Shown here: positions 8,645 to 17,032 of the stretch, one piece after another | Layout of the letters: each line of letters opens with the position of its first letter | Numbering within the stretch: position 1 is the first letter of the stretch | Assembly: GCA_005884115.1 (NCBI GenBank) | Contig: VAXW01000004.1 | Location: 1-64,000 of the forward strand | DNA from: Actinomycetota bacterium | Lineage (GTDB): Bacteria > Actinomycetota > Thermoleophilia > Solirubrobacterales > Solirubrobacteraceae | Length of the DNA stretch: 64,000 bases | Direction of reading: 5' to 3' | Notes under the pieces: generated by a model | What the model was told of the DNA's origin: nothing | Seen by the model: only the letters and a program-made list of their open reading frames with translations | Databases searched by the model: none | Position numbers and translations under genes: made by a program

Positions 8645-9590
8645 GGCACGCCTCCCTGATGTCATCGACCTGTGGCAGCACCGCTCGTTCGAGCGGCGGC
8701 GAGAACGGGATCGGCACGTCGGGCGTCGCGATGCGCACGACGGGACCGTCGAGGTCCTCGAAGCCGCGCTGCGCGATCAGCGCGGCCACCTGCGCGCCGG
8801 CGGCGCACGTGGCGTTCGCCTCGTCGACGATCACCACCTTCGAGCAGCGCGCGACCGACTCGAGGATCGCGCCCTCATCGAGCGGCACGAGCGAGCGCAG
8901 GTCGAGCACCTCGACGCTCGCCTCCTCGAGGTCCTCGGTGGCCTGGAGCGCCGCCTGCACCATCGCGCCGTAGGCGATCACGACGAGGTCGGACCCGGGC
9001 CGCGCGACGCGGGCGCGCATCGGGGTCTCATACAGGCCCTCGGGCACCTCGCCCTTGACGCGGCGGTAGAGGTGCTTGTGCTCGCAGAAACACACCGGGT
9101 TGGGGTCGCGGATGGCGCTGATCAAAAGGCCCTTTGCGTCCTCGGCGGTGGCCGGCGCGAGCACCTTGATGCCGGGCGCGTGCATGAACCACGCCTCGGG
9201 GTTCTGCGAGTGGAAGGGTCCGCCCGAGAAGCCGCCGCCGGATGGCAGGCGCACGGTGATCGGCACGGCGAGGCCCTGGCGGTAGTGCATCTTGCCGGCG
9301 ACGTTGACGAGCTGGTCGAACCCGCATGAGATGAAATCGGCGAACTGCATCTCGCACACCGGCCGCAGCCCCACCACTGCCGCCCCGATCGCCGTGCCCA
9401 CGATCGCGGACTCGGCGAGCGGGGTGTCCACCACGCGACCCACTCCAAACTCATCTTGAAATCCATCCGTGACCTTGAACGCGCCTCCGAAAGCACCCAC
9501 GTCCTCGCCCATCACGAACACGCGCTCATCGGCGCGCATCTCTTCGCGCAGGCCGTCGGAGATCGCCTGCAGGTAGGTCATCTCAGGCAT
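8625..9590 (-). CDS. bkdB: E1 beta subunit of a branched-chain 2-oxo acid dehydrogenase
   Basis: The 321-residue protein is a transketolase-type pyrimidine-binding plus C-terminal domain subunit. It has 'VMGEDVGAFGGAFKVT', 'DTPLAESAIVGTAIGAA', 'QFADFISCGFDQLVN' and the C-terminal 'EVLDLRSLVPLDE', all typical of E1 beta. Its glutamate in the early strand activates thiamine diphosphate held by the alpha subunit. The ATG at 9590 overlaps the E1 alpha stop by 8 bp (ATGCCTGA), indicating coupled translation. Confidence 0.92.
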   Translation of the reverse strand: MPEMTYLQAISDGLREEMRADERVFVMGEDVGAFGGAFKVTDGFQDEFGVGRVVDTPLAESAIVGTAIGAAVVGLRPVCEMQFADFISCGFDQLVNVAGKMHYRQGLAVPITVRLPSGGGFSGGPFHSQNPEAWFMHAPGIKVLAPATAEDAKGLLISAIRDPNPVCFCEHKHLYRRVKGEVPEGLYETPMRARVARPGSDLVVIAYGAMVQAALQATEDLEEASVEVLDLRSLVPLDEGAILESVARCSKVVIVDEANATCAAGAQVAALIAQRGFEDLDGPVVRIATPDVPIPFSPPLERAVLPQVDDIREACRELLAY

Positions 9591-10650
9591 CGCTCACCTC
9601 CGCGAAGCGGCTCCACGGCGCCTGCCCGTCTCCGAGTGGCTCGGCCTCGCCCTCGCAGAAGACGCCGCCGCTCGCGCCCGCGGGGTCGGGCATCGGCATC
9701 TCGAGCGCCTCGCGCGCGGCCTGCTCGACCTCGCGCGCGACCCCGGCGCGGAGCGCCTCGACGTCGACGCCGAGCGCGCTCAGCCGCTTCTCCTGGCGCT
9801 CGATCGGGTCGCGCTCGCGCCACGCGCTCAGCAGCTCGGGCGGCACGTAGCGCATGTCGTCGTGCGCGGCGTGACCGTGCATGCGCATCGTCACCGCCTC
9901 GATCAGCGTCGGCCCGCTGGCCGCCAGCGCGCGTTCGCGCGCGCGCCGCGTCGCCTCGAAGACCGCCTCCACGTCGTTGCCGTCGACGCGCTCTCCCGGG
10001 AAGCCGTACGTGCGTGCGCGCTCGACAGGGTCGACCGCGAACTGCAAGCTCAGCGGCGTCGAGTACGCGTACTGGTTGTTCTCGAGCACGAAGATCACCG
10101 GCAGCCGCTGCACCGCCGACCAGTTCATCGCCTCGTGGAAGTCGCCTCGCGAGGTCGCGCCGTCGCCGACCCACGTGAGCGCGCAGCGCGCTTCGCCGCG
10201 CATGCGAAACGCCATCGCCATGCCTGCCGCGACGAGCATCATGTCCGGCAGCATCGAGACCATGCCCACGCAGCCCAGGCCGCGATCGCCGAAGTGCACG
10301 TTGCCCTCTCGCCCTTCCGTCACGCCGCCCGCGCGCCCCATGTACTGCGCGAATATGCGCACCGGCGTCACGCCCCGCACGAGGTGCGCGGCGAGGTCGC
10401 GGTGCAGCACGCACAGCCTGTCCGCCGGCCCCATCGCGAACGCCGCGCCGGCCGAGACGGCCTCCTGCCCGAAGCCGTCGTAGAAGGACCCCGGCACGCG
10501 CCCCTGTCGGTAGAGGCTCATGGCGCGCTCCTCGATGGCGCGCATCAACAGCATGAAGCGGAGCAGGGCGACGCGGTCGTCGCGGTTGAGCTGGCCCGTG
10601 CTCGCCGGGATCGCCGTCGCGTCCGGGCCGAGTTTCGTATCAGTCGCCAT
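9583..10650 (-). CDS. bkdA: E1 alpha subunit of a branched-chain 2-oxo acid dehydrogenase
   Basis: This 355-residue protein carries the thiamine-diphosphate motif 'WVGDGATSRGDFHEAMN' through 'ENNQYAYST', plus the E1 alpha loop 'RMHGHAAHDD'. It decarboxylates branched-chain 2-oxo acids and passes the acyl group to the E2 lipoyl arm. The ATG at 10650 is chosen over upstream codons because GAAAGGGCGAAGG precedes it and the longer N-terminus is Arg/Pro-rich noise. It is the first gene of the operon, with a promoter candidate at 10780-10807. Confidence 0.92.
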   Translation of the reverse strand: MATDTKLGPDATAIPASTGQLNRDDRVALLRFMLLMRAIEERAMSLYRQGRVPGSFYDGFGQEAVSAGAAFAMGPADRLCVLHRDLAAHLVRGVTPVRIFAQYMGRAGGVTEGREGNVHFGDRGLGCVGMVSMLPDMMLVAAGMAMAFRMRGEARCALTWVGDGATSRGDFHEAMNWSAVQRLPVIFVLENNQYAYSTPLSLQFAVDPVERARTYGFPGERVDGNDVEAVFEATRRARERALAASGPTLIEAVTMRMHGHAAHDDMRYVPPELLSAWRERDPIERQEKRLSALGVDVEALRAGVAREVEQAAREALEMPMPDPAGASGGVFCEGEAEPLGDGQAPWSRFAEVSDA

Positions 10651-10759
10651 AGGCCTTCGCCCTTTCTGGTCCCGGCGGGATCTCCGCCCGGTCCCGTCCG
10701 GCGCCTCTGGGGGTGGCCGTCGGCGCCGTGACAACCAACTATTCGGTTTGTTGCGGATG

Positions 10760-10807
10760 TTGCAATCTCCGCTCACTCCATTCTAGGGCGCTTGGCGGAG
10801 GTTGCAA
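10760..10807 (-). promoter_or_regulatory. Promoter and inverted repeat ahead of the bkd operon
   Basis: On the minus strand TTGCAA (10807-10802) is followed after 16 bp by TAGAAT (10785-10780), a good -35/-10 pair. The same region contains an inverted repeat: TTGCAATCTCCGC at 10760-10772 and GCGGAGGTTGCAA at 10795-10807, matching at 12 of 13 positions. One arm covers the -35 hexamer, as expected for a repressor or Lrp-type operator. The divergent nitronate monooxygenase-like gene begins within 6 bp of it and may share control. Confidence 0.5.
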
Positions 10808-10812
10808 GTAGG

Positions 10813-11772
10813 GTGCACGCGGTGCCAGCCGTGGATGTGCTGAAGCTCGAGGCCCCGGTCATCCAGGCGGGGATGGGCGGCATCGCCCGCCACGAGCTCG
10901 CGGCCGCCGTCTCAGAGGCGGGCGGCCTCGGGACGATCGCGGGCGTGCGCGCCGACATCGCCGCTGAGCTCGCGGCCGCGCGCCGGCTCACCGGCCGGCC
11001 GATCGCCGTCAACCTGCTGCGGCCGTTCCTGCGCCCAGGCGATGCGCAGGCGGCGGCCGGCGCGGATGCGATCGTCACGTTCTGGGGCGAGCCGCGCCGT
11101 CTGGCTGCCGGCACGTGGATCCACCAGTGCGGCTCCGTCGAGGAGGCGAAGGCGGCGGCGGCGGCGGGAGCAGACGCCGTCATCGCCCAGGGCGTCGAGG
11201 CCGGCGGTCACGTTCGCGGCACCACGCCGCTGCTCGAGCTGCTCGAGCGAACCCGCGCCGCCGTGAAGATCCCGGTGCTGGCCGCAGGGGGTGTCGTCGA
11301 CGCCGCCGGCGTCAGCGAGGTTCTGAGCGCAGGCGCGAGCGCCGCCGTGGTCGGCACGCGCTTCCTGCTCAGCGAGGAGAGCCGGGCGCACCCGGCCTAC
11401 AAGCAGCGCTGCGTCGAAGCCGAGCAGACCGTGCTCACGGAGCTCTTCGGGCTCGCCTGGCCGGACGCCCCGCACCGCGTGATCCACAACGAGGCCACCC
11501 GACGCTGGCTGCGCGGCGGGACGCGCGGGCCGCGCTGGATCCGCACGGCCAACCGCATAACGGCGCCGCTCGCGCGCCGGATCCCGCAGACGATCCAGGA
11601 GCGCGCCGCAAAGACGCAGCGCCCGAGCCAGCCCTTCTTGGGCCCGGGGCCTCCGACCGCCGACGGCCCGCCCAACCTGCTCGACTCGGGCCCGCTGTAC
11701 GCCGGCAGCGGCGTGACGCGAATCGACGACATCCGCCCCGCGGCCGAGCTCGTCAGAGCGCTCACGCCGTAG
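10813..11772 (+). CDS. Nitronate monooxygenase / 2-nitropropane dioxygenase-like flavoprotein
   Basis: The protein of about 319 residues is an FMN TIM barrel with 'APVIQAGMGGIARHELAAAVSEAGGLG' type opening (shown here in part: 'VIQAGMGGIARHEL'), 'IAQGVEAGGHVRG' with the catalytic His, 'PVLAAGGVVDA' and 'AAVVGTRFL' phosphate-binding loops. It would oxidise nitronates or act as an enoyl-reductase-like flavoprotein. The start is uncertain: TTG 10792, GTG 10813 and GTG 10822 are all in frame; 10813 is chosen for the GGAGG at 10797-10801. It is divergent from the bkd operon. Confidence 0.85.
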   Translation: MHAVPAVDVLKLEAPVIQAGMGGIARHELAAAVSEAGGLGTIAGVRADIAAELAAARRLTGRPIAVNLLRPFLRPGDAQAAAGADAIVTFWGEPRRLAAGTWIHQCGSVEEAKAAAAAGADAVIAQGVEAGGHVRGTTPLLELLERTRAAVKIPVLAAGGVVDAAGVSEVLSAGASAAVVGTRFLLSEESRAHPAYKQRCVEAEQTVLTELFGLAWPDAPHRVIHNEATRRWLRGGTRGPRWIRTANRITAPLARRIPQTIQERAAKTQRPSQPFLGPGPPTADGPPNLLDSGPLYAGSGVTRIDDIRPAAELVRALTP

Positions 11773-11889
11773 GGGCGCCAGCCGTAGGGCGCGACGGCGT
11801 GCCGCCCGCCAGAAGGGCGCGTTCGTTTGCGGCCTCGCGCTGGCGGGTATTGCGGGTGCTGGCTCAGGACAACTTCGCAAGGAGGACTC

Positions 11890-13281
11890 GTGTCTGCTCG
11901 TCGCCTCGCCTCGCCTCGCTCGCTGATCTCCGCTGTCGCGTTCGTCTCGCTGTTCGCAGCAACGCTGCTCGGGGTCGGCGTGGCGCGCGCCTCGGCCGCG
12001 GAAACGGTCGGCAACTTCTCGGCCGGCGAGCTCGGCACTAGCGCCGTAGGCGCAACCGGCTGCGGCACGAACATCGCCGGCGAGCCCGCGATCCACGTCT
12101 CGCGTGCCGACAACGTGTTCCTCGGCTCCGAGAACGGTGTCGGCAGCGGCAGCGAACTGTGGCGCGGTCTCGGCGGGCTCGGTGGAGCCGGAGCGTCGGG
12201 CTGCGGGCTCGAGTACCGCGGCCAGCCCAACGCCGTGTCCGGCATCGGCGCCTCCGGCGGCGACATCGACCTCGCGCTCGCGAGCGCTACGAACGCGACA
12301 GGCAACTACACCCTCTACGTCGCGAGTCTCAACCTCGCCTCCGTCAACGTGGCGACGTCCACCGACAACGGCACCACCTTCACCCAGACGCCGGTGCAGG
12401 CGGGCCTGCCTGGCGATGACCGCGAGTGGATCGCGGCCTTCGGCGCAGAAGCGTCGCTGCTCAGCTTCCACGACATCGCGACCAACAACATCGACGTGCT
12501 GCGCTCTGACAACGGCGGAAAAACGTATGCCGAGATCTCACGCGCGATCCCGCTGGCCGATTACAAGGAAGAAAGCAACGAGCTCGGCAACCTCGTGATC
12601 GACCACCGCAACCTGCCCGACCAGACGGGCGACTTCTACGCCTACCAGTCCTTCGTCGCGCCGTCCAAAGCAGGCGGCTCGCACTTCAACGAGGCCTTCC
12701 TCGCGGTCTCCGCCGACGGCGGGCACACCTGGACCGACCGGCCCGTCCCCTGCAGCACCGCCTCGGCCTCAACCGACCTCGACCACAACTTCCCCGACGT
12801 CTCGGTCGCTCCCAACGGGACGATCTGGTACGCATGGTCGAACGACAAAACGATCGCCACCGCGCAGTCCAGCGACCACGGCCAGACGTGGAGCTGCTCG
12901 AAACCCCTCAGCAGCGGCTCGGCCCAGGCGATCTTCCCCTGGCTCGCCGCCACCTCCGGCGGCGTCGATCTCGTCTACTACGGCGCGCCCAAAAAGAACC
13001 AGACGTACTACGTGTGGTTCGTTCAAAACCTCGCCGGCACGCCCACCGGCTGGGGCAAACCGCAGCGACTCGTGGCCGTGCACAAAGGCAGCGTGTGCGA
13101 GGAAGGCTTCACGTGCGAAACCGGCCGCCAGCTGTTCGACGACTTCGGCGTCGACACCGACAGCCTCGGCTGGGCGCACATCGCCTACTCGCACGACAGC
13201 CCCAATCTCGGCGATCAAGGAACATACACGGGCTACGCCGTCCAGACCGCCGGAACGCCGGTCGGGCAGCCCAACAACTAG
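11890..13281 (+). CDS. Secreted Asp-box (sialidase-like/BNR) protein
   Basis: The 463-residue protein has a signal peptide (about residues 1-37, with 'LISAVAFVSLFAATLLGVGV'). The mature part carries four Asp-box motifs, 'STDNGTTF', 'SDNGGKTY', 'SADGGHTW' and 'SSDHGQTW', the signature of six-bladed sialidase-type propellers. Real sialidases also need an arginine triad, which could not be assigned, so it may be a propeller without glycosidase activity. The GTG at 11890 follows AAGGAGG at 4 bp. A VOC gene begins 17 bp downstream and is probably cotranscribed. Confidence 0.8.
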   Translation: MSARRLASPRSLISAVAFVSLFAATLLGVGVARASAAETVGNFSAGELGTSAVGATGCGTNIAGEPAIHVSRADNVFLGSENGVGSGSELWRGLGGLGGAGASGCGLEYRGQPNAVSGIGASGGDIDLALASATNATGNYTLYVASLNLASVNVATSTDNGTTFTQTPVQAGLPGDDREWIAAFGAEASLLSFHDIATNNIDVLRSDNGGKTYAEISRAIPLADYKEESNELGNLVIDHRNLPDQTGDFYAYQSFVAPSKAGGSHFNEAFLAVSADGGHTWTDRPVPCSTASASTDLDHNFPDVSVAPNGTIWYAWSNDKTIATAQSSDHGQTWSCSKPLSSGSAQAIFPWLAATSGGVDLVYYGAPKKNQTYYVWFVQNLAGTPTGWGKPQRLVAVHKGSVCEEGFTCETGRQLFDDFGVDTDSLGWAHIAYSHDSPNLGDQGTYTGYAVQTAGTPVGQPNN

Positions 13282-13298
13282 AACCCGAGAGGAATCCA

Positions 13299-13652
13299 AT
13301 GGCCAACCCAGTCGTGCACTTCGAGGTCCTCGGCAGCGACGCGGAAACGCTCAAGCGCTTCTACGGCGAGGCGTTCTCGTGGCAGATGCAGGACGTCATG
13401 GAAGGCTCCTACTACATGGTCGACACGGGCGCCGAGAACGGCGTCGCTGGTGGCGTGGGGGCGGCGCCCGGAGGAGCGGGCGGCCACGTCACTTTCTACG
13501 TCGAAGTCGACGACCCCACGGCCGCGCTCGAGAAGATCTCGAGCCTCGGGGGACGCACCGTGCAGGAGCCGATGGACGTTCCAAACGGTCCCACGATCGC
13601 GCTGTTCGCCGATCCCGAGGGCCACGTGGTGGGGCTGGTCAAGCGCGCGTAG
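13299..13652 (+). CDS. VOC family (glyoxalase/bleomycin-resistance fold) protein
   Basis: The 117-residue protein has the paired beta-alpha-beta-beta-beta units of the VOC fold: 'VVHFEVLGSDAETLKRFYGEAF' in part ('VHFEVLGSDAETLKRFY'), 'GHVTFYVEVDDPTAALEK' and 'ALFADPEGHVVGLVK', whose Glu/His are usual metal ligands. The ATG at 13299 follows GAGAGGAATCC. The substrate is unknown. It is encoded just after the Asp-box protein. Confidence 0.85.
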   Translation: MANPVVHFEVLGSDAETLKRFYGEAFSWQMQDVMEGSYYMVDTGAENGVAGGVGAAPGGAGGHVTFYVEVDDPTAALEKISSLGGRTVQEPMDVPNGPTIALFADPEGHVVGLVKRA

Positions 13653-13728
13653 GACCACCGCAGCGGGTCGGGCCAGAGCCGGGGTCGAACAGCCGCACGC
13701 AGGGCGCCGGGTTCGGCGCCGCGCCCGG

Positions 13729-14400
13729 TCAGGCCGCGGGCTGGGCGCTGCGAGCGCTGCGAGCAGCGACCTGAACGACGGGCACATCGAGTTCCTCGGA
13801 AAGGGACTCGAGCTCTTTCTGCTCTTGCCAGCCTGCGTCCTGTTCGTCGCGCGGCACGACGATCACCTCGTCGGCACCGAAGTCGCGCAGCTCGTCCTCG
13901 ATCGCGGTAAGCGGGTTCGCGTCGCCTATCTCTCCACGGGCCTTGAACCCCTGGGCCCGCGCCCACTCCAGCGAGCGTCGCAGGCGCTCGCGCGCCTGGC
14001 GCATCTCGTGGTCGATGTCGGTGTATGCGAGGTGCACGCGCGAGCTCAGCACCGGCGCGAGGATGTCGAGCTCGACGCGCGCGTCGTCGCCGTCGCCAAT
14101 GCGCTCGCGCAGCTCCTCGCCCTCGAGCGGTGCGTTGGCGACCACCAGCACCCGCCGGGTGCCGGGGGGAGGCGCGTGCGGGTGCGGCTCCTGCGCCGCC
14201 GTGCGCAGCGGGCGCGGGCGTTCGCTTTCGGGAACGCTCAGGTAGGCCGCGAGCCCGGCGAGAGCCAGAACAGCGAATGTCGCAATGCCCTCGACCGGCC
14301 CGGTCAGCGAGCCGATGAAGCCGGCGACCGCCACGAGCGCCGCGAGCGCAATCGTGAGGCGAAATGCATCGCCCTCGGATCGGATCGGATTACGTCTCAT
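13729..14400 (-). CDS. Membrane-anchored universal-stress-like protein
   Basis: About 223 residues. Two membrane helices lie near residues 15-35 and 40-58 ('LTIALAALVAVAGFIGSL', 'IATFAVLALAGLAAYL'). The cytoplasmic part after residue 80 ('RRVLVVANAPLEGEELRERI', 'DFGADEVIVVPRDEQ') has the alternating strand/helix pattern of UspA-type nucleotide-binding domains. The start may be the ATG at 14400 or the TTG at 14409. The gene is divergent from the nicotinate phosphoribosyltransferase, with only 50 bp between their starts. Confidence 0.75.
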   Translation of the reverse strand: MRRNPIRSEGDAFRLTIALAALVAVAGFIGSLTGPVEGIATFAVLALAGLAAYLSVPESERPRPLRTAAQEPHPHAPPPGTRRVLVVANAPLEGEELRERIGDGDDARVELDILAPVLSSRVHLAYTDIDHEMRQARERLRRSLEWARAQGFKARGEIGDANPLTAIEDELRDFGADEVIVVPRDEQDAGWQEQKELESLSEELDVPVVQVAARSARSAQPAA

Positions 14401-14450
14401 TTCCCCCAATATGCGGGTACCCGACGCGCCCGCCAGGCAAACTTCGCTCG

Positions 14451-15560
14451 ATGAATGACGGCTCAGGGCGACGGCAACGTTTGGACCCCGAGGTGTTCCG
14501 GCTGCCGGTCGAGAAACTCCGCAGCGGCTGGTACAGCGACGCGTACTTCAACTTCGCCAAGGAGCTGCTCGAGGCCGAGGGCAGGCGCGCCCACGTGACG
14601 ATGCAGGTCTTCCAGAAGCACCACGCGGCGCTCGGCGGCATCGACGAGGCGATCGCGGTGCTGAAGCTGTGCTCGGGCGGGCAGGGCGCAGACGGCCACT
14701 GGGAGCCGGGCTGGGAGAAGCTCGACGTGCGCGCGCTCCACGAAGGCGACGAGATCGCCCCGTATGAGACCGTGATGACGATCGAGGGCGACTACGCCCT
14801 GTTCGCCCACCTCGAGACCGTCTACCTCGGGTGCCTGGCGCGGCGCACGCTGATCATGCGCAACGTGCGCGAGGTCGTGCAGGCGGCGCGCGGCAAGCAG
14901 ATCCTCTTCTTTCCCGCGCGCCACGACCACTGGCTCGTGCAGACGGGCGACGGCTGGGCCGCCCACGTCGCGGGCGCGATCGGCGTCTCGACGGACGCGC
15001 AGGCGTCCTGGTGGGGGGGTCGCGGCGTGGGCACGGTGCCGCACGCGCTGATCGCCGCATACGGCGGGGACACCGTCGCCGCCGCCGAGGCGTTCGCGGC
15101 GCGCTTCGCCGAGCACGTCAACGTGACCGTGCTCGTCGACTTCGAGAACGACTCCGTGGCCACTGCGCTGGCGGTCGCCGAGGCTCTCGGTGAGCGCCTG
15201 TGGGGCGTGCGTCTGGATACCTCGGGCACGCTCGTCGATCGCGCGGTCGTCGCCGAGATGGAGCGTCTCGGAGACTTCGACCCGACGGGAGTGAACACGC
15301 AGCTCGTGCGCGTGGTCCGCAGCGCGCTCGACGAGGCCGGTCACGAGCGCGTGAGGATCGTCGTCTCGGGAGGCTTCGACGCGGCCAAGATCCTAGCCTT
15401 CGAGCAGGCGCAGGCACCGGTGGACGTCTACGGCGTGGGCTCATCGCTGGTGCGGGGGGAGAACGACTTCACCGCCGACGTCGTGCTCGTCGACGGCACG
15501 CCCGCCGGCAAGCGCGGGCGCCCCCACCGCCCCAACCCGCGGCTCGAGCCCGTGAGCTAG
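14451..15560 (+). CDS. pncB: Nicotinate phosphoribosyltransferase (NAD salvage)
   Basis: The 369-residue protein has the N-terminal 'SGWYSDAYFNFAKELLE' and the phosphoribosyl-binding elements 'SWWGGRGVGTVPHALIAAYGG', 'VDFENDSVATALAVAEALG', 'RLDTSGTLVDR' and 'VVSGGFDAAKI' of the NAPRTase/quinolinate-PRTase barrel (motifs quoted only in part). It joins nicotinate to PRPP to make nicotinate mononucleotide. ATG 14451 is preferred to an in-frame ATG at 14364, which would overlap the divergent neighbour. Confidence 0.88.
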   Translation: MNDGSGRRQRLDPEVFRLPVEKLRSGWYSDAYFNFAKELLEAEGRRAHVTMQVFQKHHAALGGIDEAIAVLKLCSGGQGADGHWEPGWEKLDVRALHEGDEIAPYETVMTIEGDYALFAHLETVYLGCLARRTLIMRNVREVVQAARGKQILFFPARHDHWLVQTGDGWAAHVAGAIGVSTDAQASWWGGRGVGTVPHALIAAYGGDTVAAAEAFAARFAEHVNVTVLVDFENDSVATALAVAEALGERLWGVRLDTSGTLVDRAVVAEMERLGDFDPTGVNTQLVRVVRSALDEAGHERVRIVVSGGFDAAKILAFEQAQAPVDVYGVGSSLVRGENDFTADVVLVDGTPAGKRGRPHRPNPRLEPVS

Positions 15561-15633
15561 CGCGAGGGTAGGAGCGGGCGAGGGCGGGTAGAGCCCGGCC
15601 GCGAGCGCGCGGTGCCGCCGGCCTGAGTGCAGC

Positions 15634-15981
15634 TCACTGACCGCTCGCCGCCGCCCGGTAGTCCTCGCGCACCGGATGAAACACGTCGAGCACGGTCGCG
15701 CCCTTCGTGCCCGCGCGCGCGGAGTGCTCGACGCCGCCGGCCAGCGCGTAGGCGTCGAGCTCGCCCAGCACGTGCTCGCTCCCCGATACGACGAGACGCA
15801 GCTCGCCCCTGAGCACCACCCCGAGCTGCTCGTGAGGATGCTCGTGCCTGGGGACCTCGCTGTCGGGGGCGAGCTCGACGACGTTCAGCATGACGCCCTC
15901 GCCGAACAGCGCCTGCGCCGTGATGCCCTCGGCCAGCTTGAACGATGGGAGTTTCGCGATCGAGACGACCTGGCTCGACAC
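15634..15981 (-). CDS. Small cupin protein
   Basis: The 115-residue protein is a single cupin: 'PRHEHPHEQLGVVLRGEL' provides the His/His/Glu metal ligands and 'GGVEHSARAGTKGATVLDVF' the second motif. It starts with GTG at 15981. The VOC gene upstream on the same strand stops about 90 bp away, so cotranscription is possible. Function not assignable beyond metal-dependent small-molecule binding. Confidence 0.82.
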   Translation of the reverse strand: MSSQVVSIAKLPSFKLAEGITAQALFGEGVMLNVVELAPDSEVPRHEHPHEQLGVVLRGELRLVVSGSEHVLGELDAYALAGGVEHSARAGTKGATVLDVFHPVREDYRAAASGQ

Positions 15982-16071
15982 CGCGCGGAGTATTCCATTC
16001 GCGCGCCGGCAGGGACCCCCGCGGCATTGACCTGACCTGGTGGCCTCCCCGTTGCGGCGCTCGGGCTGCCC

Positions 16072-16527
16072 TCACGCCTGCGCGCTCAGCTCCTCCGCCG
16101 AGGGCACTACGATCGGCCCGTCGGGCGGCTGGGTGAAGCGCAGCGGGTTTCCGAAGGGATCGCGCAGCGCGCAGTCGATCCCGTAGAAGCGCTCGGTTGG
16201 CTCCTGCGTGAACTCCACGCCCTTCGCGCGCAGGCTCTCATACGTGGAGCGGCAGTCGTCGGTGTGGAAGATGAGCGCCCCGCCGGCGGCGCCCTTGGTC
16301 ACGAGCTCGCGGATGTGCGCCGCGGTCGCGTCGTCGTAGGCGGGCGGTCCGGGGACCATCAGGACGAGCTCGACGTCGGGCTGATCGGGGAAGTTGACCG
16401 TTAGAAAGCGCATCGTGCCGAGGTCGGCGTCGGTGTGGACGACCATCCCGAGCTTGCCGACGTAGAAGTCGAGCGCCTGGTCCTGGTCGAGGACATGGAT
16501 GAAGGTGTGGCTGATTCGATTGAGCAT
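16072..16527 (-). CDS. VOC family protein, glyoxalase I-like
   Basis: The 151-residue protein starts 'MLNRISHTFIHVLDQDQALD' and contains 'FYVGKLGMVV', 'GALIFHTDDCRSTYESL' and 'RDPFGNPLRFTQPP'. These are the two halves of a lactoylglutathione-lyase-like VOC domain, with His and Glu metal ligands in the expected strands. It is encoded 52 bp downstream of an AraC-type regulator on the same strand, an arrangement common for regulated VOC proteins. Confidence 0.85.
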   Translation of the reverse strand: MLNRISHTFIHVLDQDQALDFYVGKLGMVVHTDADLGTMRFLTVNFPDQPDVELVLMVPGPPAYDDATAAHIRELVTKGAAGGALIFHTDDCRSTYESLRAKGVEFTQEPTERFYGIDCALRDPFGNPLRFTQPPDGPIVVPSAEELSAQA

Positions 16528-16579
16528 GCGCGCCACGCTAGAGGACGCCTGCGCGCTCCGCTTCTCCGAAGCTGCTCTC

Positions 16580-16984
16580 TTATCCGGCCGGGCGCATCCA
16601 CGCCATCGCCCAGCACGCGGGCACGAGCAGGGCCGCTCCCTCGCCGGCAAAGCGCGCGCGGTACTGCGAGGGCGACTCGCCGACGATCGCGCGGAACGTG
16701 CGGCTGAACGTACCCAGGCTGTTGAAGCCGACGTCGAGGCAGATCTCCGTTACCGGGCGCTGCGTCTCGCGCAGCAGCTCCATCGCCCGCTCCACGCGGC
16801 GGCGCTGCAGGTAGCGGTGCGGCGTCTCGCCGAAGGTGGCGCGGAACTGGCGGCTGAAGTGCGCCTGGGAGACGTGGGCGACGCGCGCGAGCGCCTCGAC
16901 GTCGAGCGGCTGAGCGTAGGCGCGGTCCATCGTGTCGCGAGCGCGAAGCATGCGGCGGTTGCGGTCCTCGGTCGCTCGCGACAT
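16580..16984 (-). CDS. AraC-family transcriptional regulator consisting of the DNA-binding domain
   Basis: The 134-residue protein is nearly only the two-helix-turn-helix AraC domain: 'LDVEALARVAHVSQAHFSRQF', then 'FGETPHRYLQRRRVERAMELL', 'VTEICLDVGFNSLGTFSRTF' and 'VGESPSQYR' (each quoted in part). There is no N-terminal effector domain, so signal input may come from a partner or from folding. It probably controls the VOC gene just downstream. Confidence 0.9.
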   Translation of the reverse strand: MSRATEDRNRRMLRARDTMDRAYAQPLDVEALARVAHVSQAHFSRQFRATFGETPHRYLQRRRVERAMELLRETQRPVTEICLDVGFNSLGTFSRTFRAIVGESPSQYRARFAGEGAALLVPACWAMAWMRPAG

Positions 16985-17032
16985 CTGCTCGAGCGTAGGC
17001 GAGCGCCAAGAGGGTGCAGCCGCGAGGCGCGC

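Noticed and set aside
10912-12471. 519-codon minus-strand frame
   Set aside because: It spans two real plus-strand genes and the gap between them; no recognisable domain.
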